Shown here piece after piece: positions 1-8,102 of a stretch of 64,000 nt of DNA. How positions within the stretch are numbered: position 1 is the first letter of the stretch; each line of letters starts with the position of its first letter. The stretch is taken from the NCBI RefSeq assembly GCF_036541335.1, contig NZ_JAZHBO010000002.1:620001-684000 (forward strand), given 5' to 3'. This DNA is from Aquilutibacter rugosus. Lineage in GTDB: Bacteria > Pseudomonadota > Gammaproteobacteria > Xanthomonadales > Xanthomonadaceae. The notes under the pieces are model-generated. The model was not told the DNA's origin. It saw only the letters and a list, made by a program, of their open reading frames with translations, and searched no databases. A program made the translations under genes and the position numbers.

Positions 1-239
1 CAACCCGGCATCACCGGATCGCCGGGGAAATGGCAATCAAAAAACCACAGGTCGGGAGTGATATCGAGCTCGGCCCGCATAAACCCCTTGCCAAATTCGC
101 CGCCGGTCTCACTGATCTGCGTGATGCGGTCAAACATCAGCATGGGCGGCGCCGGTAGACGGGCATTTCCCTCTCCGAACAATTTGCCGTGCGCACTGTC
201 CAACAAGGCGGCGCGGTCAAAGGACTGGGGTTGGGTCAT
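1..239 (-). CDS. fabA: 3-hydroxydecanoyl-ACP dehydratase/isomerase, N-terminal part (cut by window edge)
   Basis: FabA dehydrates 3-hydroxydecanoyl-ACP and isomerises the product, the branch point to unsaturated fatty acids in the cytosol. The first 79 codons are visible. Residues 66-79 read FFDCHFPGDPVMPG, the FabA hot-dog-fold signature, and His70 matches the catalytic histidine position of E. coli FabA. The rest of the protein (usual length about 171), including the catalytic Asp, lies outside the window. The ATG has no clear Shine-Dalgarno; the start was chosen because the reading MTQPQSFDRAALL aligns with the usual FabA N-terminus. It is divergent from the symporter gene across about 170 bp. 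fabB often follows fabA but cannot be seen here. Confidence 0.9.
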   Translation of the reverse strand, partial: MTQPQSFDRAALLDSAHGKLFGEGNARLPAPPMLMFDRITQISETGGEFGKGFMRAELDITPDLWFFDCHFPGDPVMPG

Positions 240-411
240 GGGCTCGGCAACGTTGAATAAAAGGACAGTTGTCTAGTGTACGAACCCTGTTTGTCCATTC
301 GATAGAGTACGGCTTTAGAGATGCCTTCGAAATGGGGCCTACGAAGGCGAGACTAACGCGCTGACTGAACGGGCGCTGTTACACTTTTGCAATTACCCCG
401 CAGGACTGCAT

Positions 412-1716
412 ATGACCAACGCCGCCAAGCCCACCGAAAAACTCGCGCTGCACTGGAAAATGGCCATTGGCTTTCTGGCCGGCCTCGCTCTCGGTCTGGC
501 CGCCTATTACGGTGCGGGTTCCGACGCGACGTGGGTGCAATGGCTGACGCACAACGTCACCCAACCGTTTGGCACGCTGTTCCTGCGCCTGATTTTCATG
601 CTGGTGCTGCCGTTGCTGTTCTCGGCGCTGATCATTGGCGTCACTGAGATGGGCGACATTCGCTCGCTGGGTCGCGTCGGTTGGCGCACCTTGGGCTACA
701 CGGTCGTTGCATCGGGCATTGCGGTGTTGCTCGGCATGGGCATGGTCAACCTGTTCAAGCCCGGCGCCGGTATTGATCCTGCCAAGGCGCAGTTGATGCT
801 GGAACAGGGGGCCGATCGCGCCAAGGACATCGTCAACGCAACGGCCGAACAACCCAAAGGCATTGATATGCTGTTGGCGATTGTGCCGGACAACGTGTTC
901 AAGGCCGCTGCAGACAATACCATTCTTGCGGTCATGTTCTTTGCGCTGTTCCTTGGCATCGGTCTCGTCTCCACGCGCAGCAAACATACCGAGACCTTAC
1001 TCAGCGCCATCCACGGTCTGTTCGAAGTTTCGATGACACTGATCGGTTACGTGATTCGTCTCGCGCCCTACGCTGTGTTCTGTTTTATGTTCAACCTGGC
1101 CGCACTGTTCGGCTGGGGCCTGCTGGCGACGCTTGGAGCTTACGTGCTGGTCGTGGTTGGCGCGATTCTCATCCACATGTTCGGCGTGTATTCGCTGATG
1201 CTGAAATTCCTTGGCGGCTGGTCGCCGGCAAAGTTCTTCCGTGGTGTGCGCGAAGCGATGGTCATGGCCTTCTCGACTGCCTCATCCAACGCCACCCTGC
1301 CCGTGTCACTGCATGTTGCCGAAACGGAACTCAAGATACCGCCGAAGATTGCACGCTTTGTGCTTACGGTGGGTGCAACAGCCAATCAGAATGGCACGGC
1401 TCTGTTTGAAGGCGTGACCGTGCTGTTCCTGGCGCAGTTCTTTGGCGTGGACCTGAACTTTACGCAGCAGCTCACCGTGATGTTTGTCTGCGTACTCGGC
1501 GGTATCGGCACGGCGGGTGTGCCGGCGGGTTCGTTGCCGGTCATTGCACTGATCTGCACCATGGTCGGGGTCCCGGCCGAGGGCATTGGCCTGATCCTTG
1601 GTGTCGATCGCTTTTTGGATATGTGCCGCACGACCTTGAACGTCACCGGCGACCTGATGCTGGCAGCGATTGTGTCCTCTGACTCCGAGGAATCAGAGGA
1701 CACCGGCCTCGCTTAA
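412..1716 (+). CDS. Dicarboxylate/amino acid:cation symporter (DAACS family)
   Basis: A 434-residue inner-membrane secondary transporter of the GltP/DctA family, which couples uptake of glutamate, aspartate or C4-dicarboxylates to Na+ or H+. It has repeated hydrophobic segments and the family signatures in order: the serine-rich SSNATLPVS hairpin near residue 290, the GTALFEG segment near 325, GVPAGSLP near 365, and the C-terminal GVDRFLDMCRTTLNVTGD near 396-413 that carries substrate and cation ligands. An AGGA lies 6 nt before the ATG, and a TACACT hexamer at 380-385 is a plausible -10. The acidic C-terminal tail (SSDSEESEDTG) is unremarkable. Which substrate it takes cannot be decided from sequence, so no symbol is given. 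Confidence 0.9.
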   Translation: MTNAAKPTEKLALHWKMAIGFLAGLALGLAAYYGAGSDATWVQWLTHNVTQPFGTLFLRLIFMLVLPLLFSALIIGVTEMGDIRSLGRVGWRTLGYTVVASGIAVLLGMGMVNLFKPGAGIDPAKAQLMLEQGADRAKDIVNATAEQPKGIDMLLAIVPDNVFKAAADNTILAVMFFALFLGIGLVSTRSKHTETLLSAIHGLFEVSMTLIGYVIRLAPYAVFCFMFNLAALFGWGLLATLGAYVLVVVGAILIHMFGVYSLMLKFLGGWSPAKFFRGVREAMVMAFSTASSNATLPVSLHVAETELKIPPKIARFVLTVGATANQNGTALFEGVTVLFLAQFFGVDLNFTQQLTVMFVCVLGGIGTAGVPAGSLPVIALICTMVGVPAEGIGLILGVDRFLDMCRTTLNVTGDLMLAAIVSSDSEESEDTGLA

Positions 1717-1729
1717 TCGTGTCGGGTGT

Positions 1730-1753
1730 GTGGCCTGCACTTTTTCAGGCCAC
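1730..1753. terminator. Hairpin between convergent symporter and alcohol dehydrogenase genes
   Basis: Arms GTGGCCTG and CAGGCCAC form an 8-bp stem around an 8-nt T-rich loop, just after the symporter stop. There is no U-tract after the stem on either strand, so it may be only a partial or protein-dependent terminator. Confidence 0.35.
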
Positions 1754-1769
1754 GGACGGCACGTCGGGT

Positions 1770-2825
1770 TTAGCCTTCGAGCGTCGCCATGTCAATGACG
1801 AAACGATACTTCACATCACCCTTGACTGTGCGATCGTAGGCGGCGTTGATGTCCTTCATGGCGATCGTCTCGATATCGCAGACGATGTTGTGTTCGCCGC
1901 AGAAATCAAGCATTTCCTGAGTTTCCGGGATCCCGCCAATTAGCGAGCCGGCCATTGTGCGGCGCTTGTAGATAAAGGGAATGCCGCTGACTTGTGTGAG
2001 CGGCTCGATCGCGCCGACGATCACCATGGTGCCATCGCGCTTGAGCAGATTCATGTAGGGATCGGTGTTGTGACCGACTGGAATCGTGTTCAACAGGAAA
2101 TCGAAGCTGCTCGCTGCGGCCTTCATCGCATCCTTGTCTTTGGAGATCAGGACTTCGTCTGCGCCGAGCTTGCGTGCATCCTCACCCTTCTCCGGCGAGG
2201 TCGTAATCATCACCACATGTGCGCCCATCGCATGGGAAAATTTGACGCCCATATGCCCGAGACCGCCAAGGCCAATAACGCCGACTTTCTGACCGGGGCC
2301 AACCTTCCAGTGCTTGAGCGGCGAATAGGTGGTGATCCCTGCGCACAGCAGCGGTGCCGCGGCGGCCGGGTCCAGATTCTCGGGAACATTCAGGACGAAG
2401 CGCTGTTCGACCGTGATGTGATTCGAATAGCCGCCTAGCGTATAGGCGTGTGGCGTACCGCCGATCTTGTCCGGGCTGTTGTACGTGCCGGAAAAACCGT
2501 TTTCGCAGTACTGTTCGAAGCCGTCGTCACACGATTGGCAATGGCGGCAGCTATCGACCATGCAGCCGACGCCGACCAGGTCGCCCGTCTTGAACTTAGT
2601 GACGTCGTTGCCGACCGAAGCCACGCGACCGATGATCTCGTGACCGGGTACGAGCGGATATTTGGCGCCACCCCATTCGTTGCGCGCGGAGTGAATGTCC
2701 GAGTGACAGACGCCGCAATAAAGAATGTCGATCACTACATCGCCGGCTTGCGGTTCGCGGCGCTCAAAGCTGATGGGGCCGAGTTCGGATGTGGGGGACT
2801 GTGCTGCGTAGCCAAGGGTTTTCAT
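1770..2825 (-). CDS. Zinc-dependent alcohol dehydrogenase (YahK/CAD-type NADP-dependent aldehyde reductase)
   Basis: A 351-residue medium-chain dehydrogenase/reductase. Visible signatures are the catalytic zinc site CGVCHSD at 37-43 with GHE at 61-63, four structural-zinc cysteines at 93, 96, 99 and 107, and the Rossmann motif GLGGLG at 185-190. The overall sequence resembles the cinnamyl-alcohol-dehydrogenase-like group (YahK, AdhA), which mostly reduces aliphatic and aromatic aldehydes with NADPH. The ATG at MKTLGYAAQS was chosen because upstream in-frame codons run through the tRNA-Arg gene. It stands alone, convergent with the symporter and downstream of the tRNA pair. The physiological substrate is unknown. 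Confidence 0.9.
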   Translation of the reverse strand: MKTLGYAAQSPTSELGPISFERREPQAGDVVIDILYCGVCHSDIHSARNEWGGAKYPLVPGHEIIGRVASVGNDVTKFKTGDLVGVGCMVDSCRHCQSCDDGFEQYCENGFSGTYNSPDKIGGTPHAYTLGGYSNHITVEQRFVLNVPENLDPAAAAPLLCAGITTYSPLKHWKVGPGQKVGVIGLGGLGHMGVKFSHAMGAHVVMITTSPEKGEDARKLGADEVLISKDKDAMKAAASSFDFLLNTIPVGHNTDPYMNLLKRDGTMVIVGAIEPLTQVSGIPFIYKRRTMAGSLIGGIPETQEMLDFCGEHNIVCDIETIAMKDINAAYDRTVKGDVKYRFVIDMATLEG

Positions 2826-2913
2826 GTGTTTCTGTTCTTCGGTTAGAAGCGATTGCCGCCGATCCACACAGTGTAGGCGGTTTGTGGCGACATCGCATTC
2901 GGAAGGATCGGAT

Positions 2914-3043
2914 GCGGCGCAATCCATGCGCCGCCCGCTACGCGCAACTCGCGCCGCACGGCGGCGCTGTTGTCCCGCCCGCACTTCCGTGTGCGGGCGT
3001 CGAACCTCCGTCGGAGGTTCATCATCTTCCGGTGCGCCCGCCA
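2914..3043. repeat. Cluster of stem-loops ending in a tRNA-Arg 3'-end-like relic
   Basis: The 262-bp gap between the dehydrogenase and tRNA-Arg holds no gene but four closely spaced inverted repeats: GCGGCGCA/TGCGCCGC (2914-2934), GCGCCGC/GCGGCGC (2951-2967), CGCCCGCAC/GTGCGGGCG (2976-2999) and GAACCTCCG/CGGAGGTTC (3002-3020). From about 3009 to 3043 the plus strand also resembles the T-arm, acceptor and CCA end of the neighbouring tRNA-Arg, in opposite orientation: it shares GTCGGAGGTTC, ATC, TTCCGG, GCGC and GCCA in order, with small insertions. A decayed duplication or att-type scar is possible; this is inference. Confidence 0.45.
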
Positions 3044-3050
3044 AAGAAAA

Positions 3051-3072
3051 AGCCACCGCAATTGCGGTGGCT
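3051..3072 (-). terminator. Intrinsic terminator of the tRNA-Ser/tRNA-Arg transcript
   Basis: A perfect palindrome with 11-nt arms (AGCCACCGCAA then TTGCGGTGGCT). On the minus strand it is followed by TTTTTCTTT. It begins 15 nt after the CCA end of tRNA-Arg. Confidence 0.8.
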
Positions 3073-3087
3073 TGTATCTTTGTCGAT

Positions 3088-3164
3088 TGGCGCGCCCGGA
3101 AGGATTCGAACCTCCGACCCCCAAGTTCGTAGCCTGGTGCTCTATCCAGCTGAGCTACGGGCGC
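3088..3164 (-). tRNA. tRNA-Arg (anticodon ACG)
   Basis: A full 77-nt cloverleaf with encoded CCA. The acceptor arms are GCGCCCG and CGGGCGC with discriminator G. The anticodon loop is CTACGAA with ACG at 3128-3130, closed by CCAGG/CTTGG with one G-U. The T-arm is GGAGG-TTCGAAT-CCTTC. It closely resembles E. coli tRNA-Arg(ACG). ACG is normally edited to ICG by TadA to read CGU, CGC and CGA. It is the second gene of a tRNA-Ser/tRNA-Arg transcript. Confidence 0.95.
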
Positions 3165-3230
3165 GTAATCGAGTTGCACAGTATGCCGAACGAGCTTTTG
3201 GCTGTCAAGCATTTTTATCAGAAAAACAAC

Positions 3231-3323
3231 TGGCGGAAACGGAGGGATTCGAACCCTCGATAGAGCTTTTGACCCTATACTCCCTTAGCAGGGGAGCCCC
3301 TTCGGCCTCTCGGGCACGTTCCC
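3231..3323 (-). tRNA. tRNA-Ser (anticodon GCT)
   Basis: A 93-nt class II tRNA with encoded CCA. The acceptor arms are GGGAACG and CGTTTCC (one G-U), with discriminator G. The anticodon stem-loop is CTCCC-CTGCTAA-GGGAG with GCT at 3287-3289, and there is a long variable arm as expected for serine tRNAs. It reads AGC and AGU codons. It lies 66 nt upstream of tRNA-Arg, and the tRNA-Ser next to csrA matches the arrangement known in other gammaproteobacteria. Confidence 0.95.
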
Positions 3324-3376
3324 GGGTTTGTTGTCTGATATCGGCTGCGGCGACAAGTCCCCGAAACCGAACGCAA

Positions 3377-3403
3377 ATTCTAGCAAAAAACGCACAGAAA
3401 ACA
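3377..3403 (-). promoter_or_regulatory. Candidate promoter for the tRNA-Ser/tRNA-Arg transcript
   Basis: On the minus strand a TAGAAT (-10, 3377-3382) follows TTGTTT by 16 nt. It overlaps the tail of the csrA terminator and would start RNA about 45 nt before tRNA-Ser. The -35 match is weak. Confidence 0.4.
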
Positions 3404-3424
3404 AAACCCGGCTTGCACCGGGTT
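3395..3424 (-). terminator. Intrinsic terminator of csrA
   Basis: Stem AACCCGG/CCGGGTT with a 6-nt loop, followed on the minus strand by TTGTTTTC. It lies 5 nt after the csrA stop codon and separates csrA from the tRNA genes. Confidence 0.85.
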
Positions 3425-3429
3425 GTTGA

Positions 3430-3642
3430 TCACGCGTCGGTACCCGATTCGGGTATGCCTTCTGCAGCTGCATCCGGCTCGCCGCCCTGGATCCGCTGGT
3501 AAATCTCTTCGCGGTGGACAGCTACGTCTTTAGGTGCAGTAATGCCGATGCGTACCTGATTGCCTTTGACGCCCAGCACGGTGACCGTGACCTCGTCACC
3601 GATCATCAGTGTTTCACCGACACGTCGAGTCAGAATTAGCAT
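3430..3642 (-). CDS. csrA: Carbon storage regulator CsrA (RsmA), RNA-binding translational regulator
   Basis: A 70-residue CsrA/RsmA. It starts MLILTRRVGETLMIGD, the canonical family N-terminus that includes RNA-contacting Arg6/Arg7 and the first beta strands; VRIGITAPKDVAVHREEI matches the core including Arg44-type contacts. The C-terminal 10-12 residues are acidic, slightly longer than the 61-residue E. coli protein, as is common in xanthomonads. CsrA dimers bind GGA loops near ribosome-binding sites and control carbon flow, motility and virulence. An AGGAGA lies before the ATG. csrA follows alaS in the same orientation, a conserved gammaproteobacterial pairing, with a 151-bp gap that likely holds its own promoter. 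Confidence 0.97.
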   Translation of the reverse strand: MLILTRRVGETLMIGDEVTVTVLGVKGNQVRIGITAPKDVAVHREEIYQRIQGGEPDAAAEGIPESGTDA

Positions 3643-3793
3643 GGTTGGAATCTCCTATCCCTGGAAGGGCTACACGACCGGTCCGGCCTTCACCCTAGTG
3701 TAGGTCGCGTCATGCGACCAAGTTAGAACGTGCGGTTAACACGCAGACGAGGCCGCAACCTCATCTGCATGCTAAATGCGCGTTTGCTGCCTT

Positions 3794-6433
3794 TTATGGC
3801 AGGCGTTCGCCAACCCAAGCTGCCACATCGGCCAGCGCCGCCTGCAATTCGGGGATGTCATCGCCCCCGCCCTGCGCCATATCAGCCCGACCACCGCCCT
3901 TGCCGTTGACGCGCTTGGCCACAGCCGACAGCAGGTCGCCGGCCTTGACCTGCTGGCTCAATGCACCGGTGACGGCCGCGACCAGCAATGCCTTGCCGTC
4001 GATCGCAGAGGCCAGAACGATGGCACTGCCCTCGCCCATCTGATCTTTGAGGCGATCCATCAGCTCACGCAGCGGTTTGGCTTCGACACCTTCAATCCGT
4101 ACGGCCAGCACCTTGGCACCCTTAACCTCGACGGCTTGCGACGGCAGATCAGCAGTAGCCGATGCGGCGGCCTTGGCCTTAAGCGCATCGAGCTCGCGGG
4201 TTTGCTGCTTCAGCTTGTCGAGCAAGGCCTGCACCTTGTCGGCGCTTTCCTCGGGGCGGCCGCCAACCAGGTTGGCAACGTGTGACAGCACCTCACGGTC
4301 CGTGCGCGAGGCATCTAACGCCGACTCACCGGTCACTGCCTCGATGCGGCGCACGCCACTGGCGACACCGCCTTCGAGCACGATACGGAACGGACCGATG
4401 TCACCCGTGCGCTGCACGTGGGTACCGCCGCACAACTCCACGCTGTGGTTGCCGATATTCAGGACGCGCACTTCGTCACCGTATTTTTCACCAAACAGGG
4501 CCATGGCGCCGGCGGCCTTGGCATCGTTCATGGTCATGTGGCGGACTTGGGTGGCGGTGTTGGCGAGCACTTCGTCATTGACGATGCGCTCCACCTGCGC
4601 AATCTGCTCGCGCGTGACGGGCTGGTTGTGCGAGAAGTCAAAACGCAGACGATCCGGAGCGACCAGCGAGCCCTTTTGGACGACGTGTTCGCCCAGAACT
4701 CGACGAAGCGCCTCATGCATCAGATGGGTGGCACTGTGATTGCGCACCACACGCTGACGGCGATCGGTATCCACTTCGGCACTGAGTTGCATGCCTTTTT
4801 GCACCACGCCGCCGGTCACCTGACCCGAATGGCCATGGAACTGGCCGGCCAGCTTGATCGTCGCATCCGTGTCGAAGCGCACGCCGCCACCGGACAACAC
4901 ACCGGCATCGCCGATTTGGCCGCCGCTCTCGGCATAGAACGGGGTGCGGTCGAGAATGATCACGCCCTGTTCGCCTTCGCTCAAGGTATCGACCTCCTGG
5001 CCATCGCGCAAAATCGCGACGACCGTCAGGTCAGAGGCAGACAGTTGTTCGTAGCCCAGGAACTGCGTCGGCTGCAACGCTGCCGCCAGCTCTGCAGAGA
5101 TCGTGACGCCACCACCGAACTTGCCGGCCGCGCGAGCCTTGCTGCGTTGTTCTTGCATCGCGGCATCAAAACCGGCGACGTCAATTTCGAGATTGCGTTC
5201 ACGCGCGATGTCCTGCGTCAGGTCGAGCGGGAATCCGTAGGTGTCGTACAACTTGAATGCATCGGCGCCGGCCAACACGCCGTTAGGCGCACCCGCGGCC
5301 ATGTCGTCGAAAATCTTCATGCCCGATTCAAGCGTTTCAGCAAAGCGCTCTTCCTCGGTCTTGAGTGCGCTCATGACGGCATCTTGCTTGGCTGCCAGCT
5401 CCGGATACGCCTCGCCCATCAGTGACACCAGTGTCGGCACCAGCTGATGGAAGAACGGGCGCTTTTGGCCGAGCATGTAGCCATGGCGCAGCGCACGACG
5501 GATGATTCGACGCAGCACGTAGCCACGGCCCTCGTTGCTCGGCAGAATGCCATCAACCACCAGGAACGAGCAGGCGCGGATGTGATCGGCAATCACGCGC
5601 AGGGACTTGTTGTCGAGATCCGTGGTGCCGGTCAGTTCAGCTGCCTTGGCGATCAGGGCGCGAAACAGGTCAATGTCATAGTTGCCGTGCACGCCCTGCA
5701 GCACTGCAGCGATACGCTCCAGGCCCATGCCGGTATCCACACATGGTGCCGGCAGTGGCAGCAGCGTGCCGTCGGGCTGACGGTCAAACTGCATGAACAC
5801 GTTGTTCCAGATTTCGATGTATCGGTCGCCGTCTTCATCGGGCGAGCCCGGCGGGCCACCAGCGATATGTTCACCGTGGTCGTAGAAAATCTCGGTGCAC
5901 GGACCGCAAGGACCGGTATCGGCCATCTGCCAGAAGTTGTCCGATGCAAACGGCGCCCCCTTGTTATCGCCGATGCGGATGATGCGCTCGGCCGGCAGTC
6001 CGATCACCTGATTCCAGATGTCGAAGGATTCGTCATCGGTGTGATAGATAGTGACCAGCAGACGCTCGGCAGGCAATTTCCAGACGCCCGTCAGCAGTTC
6101 CCACGCCCACTCAATCGCCTCGCGCTTGAAATAGTCGCCAAACGACCAGTTGCCCAGCATCTCAAAGAACGTGTGGTGACGGGCGGTATAACCGACTTGA
6201 TCCAAGTCGTTGTGCTTCCCACCCGCACGAAGGCAGCGCTGCACGTCAGCCGCGCGGACATACGGGAGTTTCTCGGAACCCAGGAATACGTTCTTGAATT
6301 GCACCATGCCCGAATTGGTGAACAGCAAGGTCGGGTCATTGGCGGGAATCAGCGGTGCGGAAGGCACAATCGTGTGCCCGCGCTCGCGGAAGAAATTAAG
6401 AAAGTCGCTGCGGATTTCGCTGGTGGTTTTCAT
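3794..6433 (-). CDS. alaS: Alanyl-tRNA synthetase
   Basis: A full-length 879-residue class II synthetase that charges tRNA-Ala. The catalytic domain occupies about residues 1-250, with motif 2 near FRERGH/RHHTFFEMLGNWSFGDYF and motif 3 CVDTGMGLERIA at 231-242. The editing domain carries the zinc-type HSATH at 566-570 and CGGTH at 668-672, which removes mischarged Ser and Gly. The C-terminal DHHA1-like oligomerisation domain follows a Lys/Ala-rich linker (about 730-760). It lies between recX (66-bp gap) and csrA. Confidence 0.98.
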   Translation of the reverse strand: MKTTSEIRSDFLNFFRERGHTIVPSAPLIPANDPTLLFTNSGMVQFKNVFLGSEKLPYVRAADVQRCLRAGGKHNDLDQVGYTARHHTFFEMLGNWSFGDYFKREAIEWAWELLTGVWKLPAERLLVTIYHTDDESFDIWNQVIGLPAERIIRIGDNKGAPFASDNFWQMADTGPCGPCTEIFYDHGEHIAGGPPGSPDEDGDRYIEIWNNVFMQFDRQPDGTLLPLPAPCVDTGMGLERIAAVLQGVHGNYDIDLFRALIAKAAELTGTTDLDNKSLRVIADHIRACSFLVVDGILPSNEGRGYVLRRIIRRALRHGYMLGQKRPFFHQLVPTLVSLMGEAYPELAAKQDAVMSALKTEEERFAETLESGMKIFDDMAAGAPNGVLAGADAFKLYDTYGFPLDLTQDIARERNLEIDVAGFDAAMQEQRSKARAAGKFGGGVTISAELAAALQPTQFLGYEQLSASDLTVVAILRDGQEVDTLSEGEQGVIILDRTPFYAESGGQIGDAGVLSGGGVRFDTDATIKLAGQFHGHSGQVTGGVVQKGMQLSAEVDTDRRQRVVRNHSATHLMHEALRRVLGEHVVQKGSLVAPDRLRFDFSHNQPVTREQIAQVERIVNDEVLANTATQVRHMTMNDAKAAGAMALFGEKYGDEVRVLNIGNHSVELCGGTHVQRTGDIGPFRIVLEGGVASGVRRIEAVTGESALDASRTDREVLSHVANLVGGRPEESADKVQALLDKLKQQTRELDALKAKAAASATADLPSQAVEVKGAKVLAVRIEGVEAKPLRELMDRLKDQMGEGSAIVLASAIDGKALLVAAVTGALSQQVKAGDLLSAVAKRVNGKGGGRADMAQGGGDDIPELQAALADVAAWVGERLP

Positions 6434-6499
6434 GGAATCTTTGGGCTGGCCGCAAATGCGCGGCGAATCGCTCCAGAATACCAGTTTAAGCGCTTGAAT

Positions 6500-6973
6500 T
6501 TAAGCGATTTCTGTCTCTGCAGCCGCCCGGAGGGCATTGTGCATGACCCCGACCTCAAAGCCCCGGCGCAGCAGAAAATCACCGGCTTTGCGGCGCATGG
6601 CATGATCGGCGGCAAACTCCGCTCCGCCACCGTAACGCCGCACTACCCACTCGGTGGCAATGTCTGTCCAGCGCGGCCCGTAGGGATCCAGGATCTGATC
6701 GGCCATGCGATCGCCTAAACCATGCTTTGAGAGTTCATGCCGTATCCGCAGCGGGCCGTAGCCCGACACTGCCCGCATTCGTACCAGCGCCTGGGCGAAA
6801 CGGGTGTCATCTTGCCAGCCCTCGGCCACTAGCCGATCGAGCGCGGTGCCGACCTCGGACGTCTCATAGCCGCAATCAATCAGCCGACGCGAGAGCTCCT
6901 GACGAGAGTACTCGCGCCGGCTGAGATAGGCGATGCCCTGCTGCAGAGCAGTGCGGCGACGACCGACCGACAT
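6500..6973 (-). CDS. recX: Recombination regulator RecX
   Basis: A 157-residue all-helical RecX. The pattern YLSRREYSRQELSRRLIDCGY followed by ALDRLVAEGWQDDTRFAQALVRMRAVSGYGPLRI is typical of the tandem three-helix repeats. RecX binds along RecA filaments and blocks their extension, limiting strand exchange and co-protease activity. The ATG is 2 nt past the recA stop, so translation is probably coupled to recA. E. coli RecX is 166 residues, so the length is normal. Confidence 0.93.
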   Translation of the reverse strand: MSVGRRRTALQQGIAYLSRREYSRQELSRRLIDCGYETSEVGTALDRLVAEGWQDDTRFAQALVRMRAVSGYGPLRIRHELSKHGLGDRMADQILDPYGPRWTDIATEWVVRRYGGGAEFAADHAMRRKAGDFLLRRGFEVGVMHNALRAAAETEIA

Positions 6974-6975
6974 TA

Positions 6976-8019
6976 TTAGTCGTCCAGTTCGTCCGCTCTA
7001 TCCGCTGCGGCTGGTACGGGCTCAATCGGCGTGAACAGCTTTTCGCGAACGGCAGCCTCGAGACGATCACGCATTGCGCGATTGTCCTTTAGGAACTGAC
7101 GGGCATTTTCCTTGCCTTGGCCGATGCGTTCGCCATCGTAGCTGTACCAAGAACCGGACTTTTCAACCAGCTTGGCGTCTGCGCCAAGCTCCAGCAGTTC
7201 ACCCTCACGGGAGATGCCCTCGCCGTACAGAATTTCCGTAACGACTTGCTTGAACGGAGGTGCCATCTTGTTCTTAACGACCTTGATGCGGGTCTGGTTA
7301 CCGATGATCTCGTCGCCCTTTTTGATGGCACCGATGCGGCGGATATCCAGACGGACCGATGCGTAGAACTTGAGGGCATTACCACCGGTAGTGGTTTCCG
7401 GGCTTTGACCAGGCATCATGACGCCGATCTTCATACGCAGTTGGTTGATGAAGATGACCAGGCAGTTGGAACGCTTGATGTTACCGGTCAGCTTGCGCAG
7501 AGCCTGGCTCATCAGACGGGCTTGCAGGCCCGGCAGCTGATCGCCCATTTCGCCCTCAATTTCAGCGCGTGGCGTCAGTGCGGCGACCGAGTCGACCACC
7601 ACCATGTCAACGGCATTGGAACGCACCAGCATGTCGGCAATTTCCAGCGCCTGTTCACCGGTGTCGGGTTGCGAGACCAGCAGGTCATCAATATTGACGC
7701 CGAGCTTGGTGGCGTAAATCGGATCCAGGGCATGTTCGGCGTCGATAAAGGCGCAGGTGCCGCCGGTCTTTTGGCATTCTGCAATGGCTTGCAGGGTCAG
7801 CGTGGTCTTGCCCGAGGACTCAGGACCGTAGATTTCTACGACACGGCCCTTGGGCAGGCCGCCAATGCCGAGGGCGACATCGAGCATGATCGAACCGGTA
7901 CCGATGACCTCGGCAGCCTCGACAATGCGATCACCCATACGGATGACAGAGCCCTTGCCGAACTGCTTTTCAATCTGACCGAGGGCGGCGGTCAGTGCGC
8001 GTTTCTTGTTGTCATCCAT
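6976..8019 (-). CDS. recA: RecA recombinase
   Basis: A 347-residue RecA: DNA-dependent ATPase for strand exchange and co-protease for LexA cleavage. The Walker A GPESSGKTT is at 65-73, and the L1/L2 DNA-binding loops follow (PRAEIEGEMGD and FINQLRMKIGVM...ETTTGGNALKFY). The C-terminus is acidic (ADRADELDD). An AAGGAA precedes the ATG. Unlike lexA, no match to the 19-bp operator is visible in the 83 bp between the microprotein stop and this start. SOS control may therefore come by read-through from the lexA promoter, or from a diverged site. Confidence 0.98.
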   Translation of the reverse strand: MDDNKKRALTAALGQIEKQFGKGSVIRMGDRIVEAAEVIGTGSIMLDVALGIGGLPKGRVVEIYGPESSGKTTLTLQAIAECQKTGGTCAFIDAEHALDPIYATKLGVNIDDLLVSQPDTGEQALEIADMLVRSNAVDMVVVDSVAALTPRAEIEGEMGDQLPGLQARLMSQALRKLTGNIKRSNCLVIFINQLRMKIGVMMPGQSPETTTGGNALKFYASVRLDIRRIGAIKKGDEIIGNQTRIKVVKNKMAPPFKQVVTEILYGEGISREGELLELGADAKLVEKSGSWYSYDGERIGQGKENARQFLKDNRAMRDRLEAAVREKLFTPIEPVPAAADRADELDD

Positions 8020-8102
8020 CTTTGTGTTCCTTAAGAAAAATAGGGTTGAAACCGGGGACTGAAATCCATGCTACGGGGTGTGCGTCTCATGGAATGAAAC
8101 AG

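Noticed and set aside
2826..3212. N-terminal extension of the alcohol dehydrogenase frame upstream of MKTLGYAAQS
   Set aside because: The extension translates straight through tRNA-Arg, giving the well-known artefact LDRAPGYELGGRRFESFRAR, and the family start is at 2825.
5447..6718. Long antisense frame across alaS and recX
   Set aside because: A shadow of the third-codon GC bias; no domain motifs, no ribosome-binding site, and two certain genes lie opposite.
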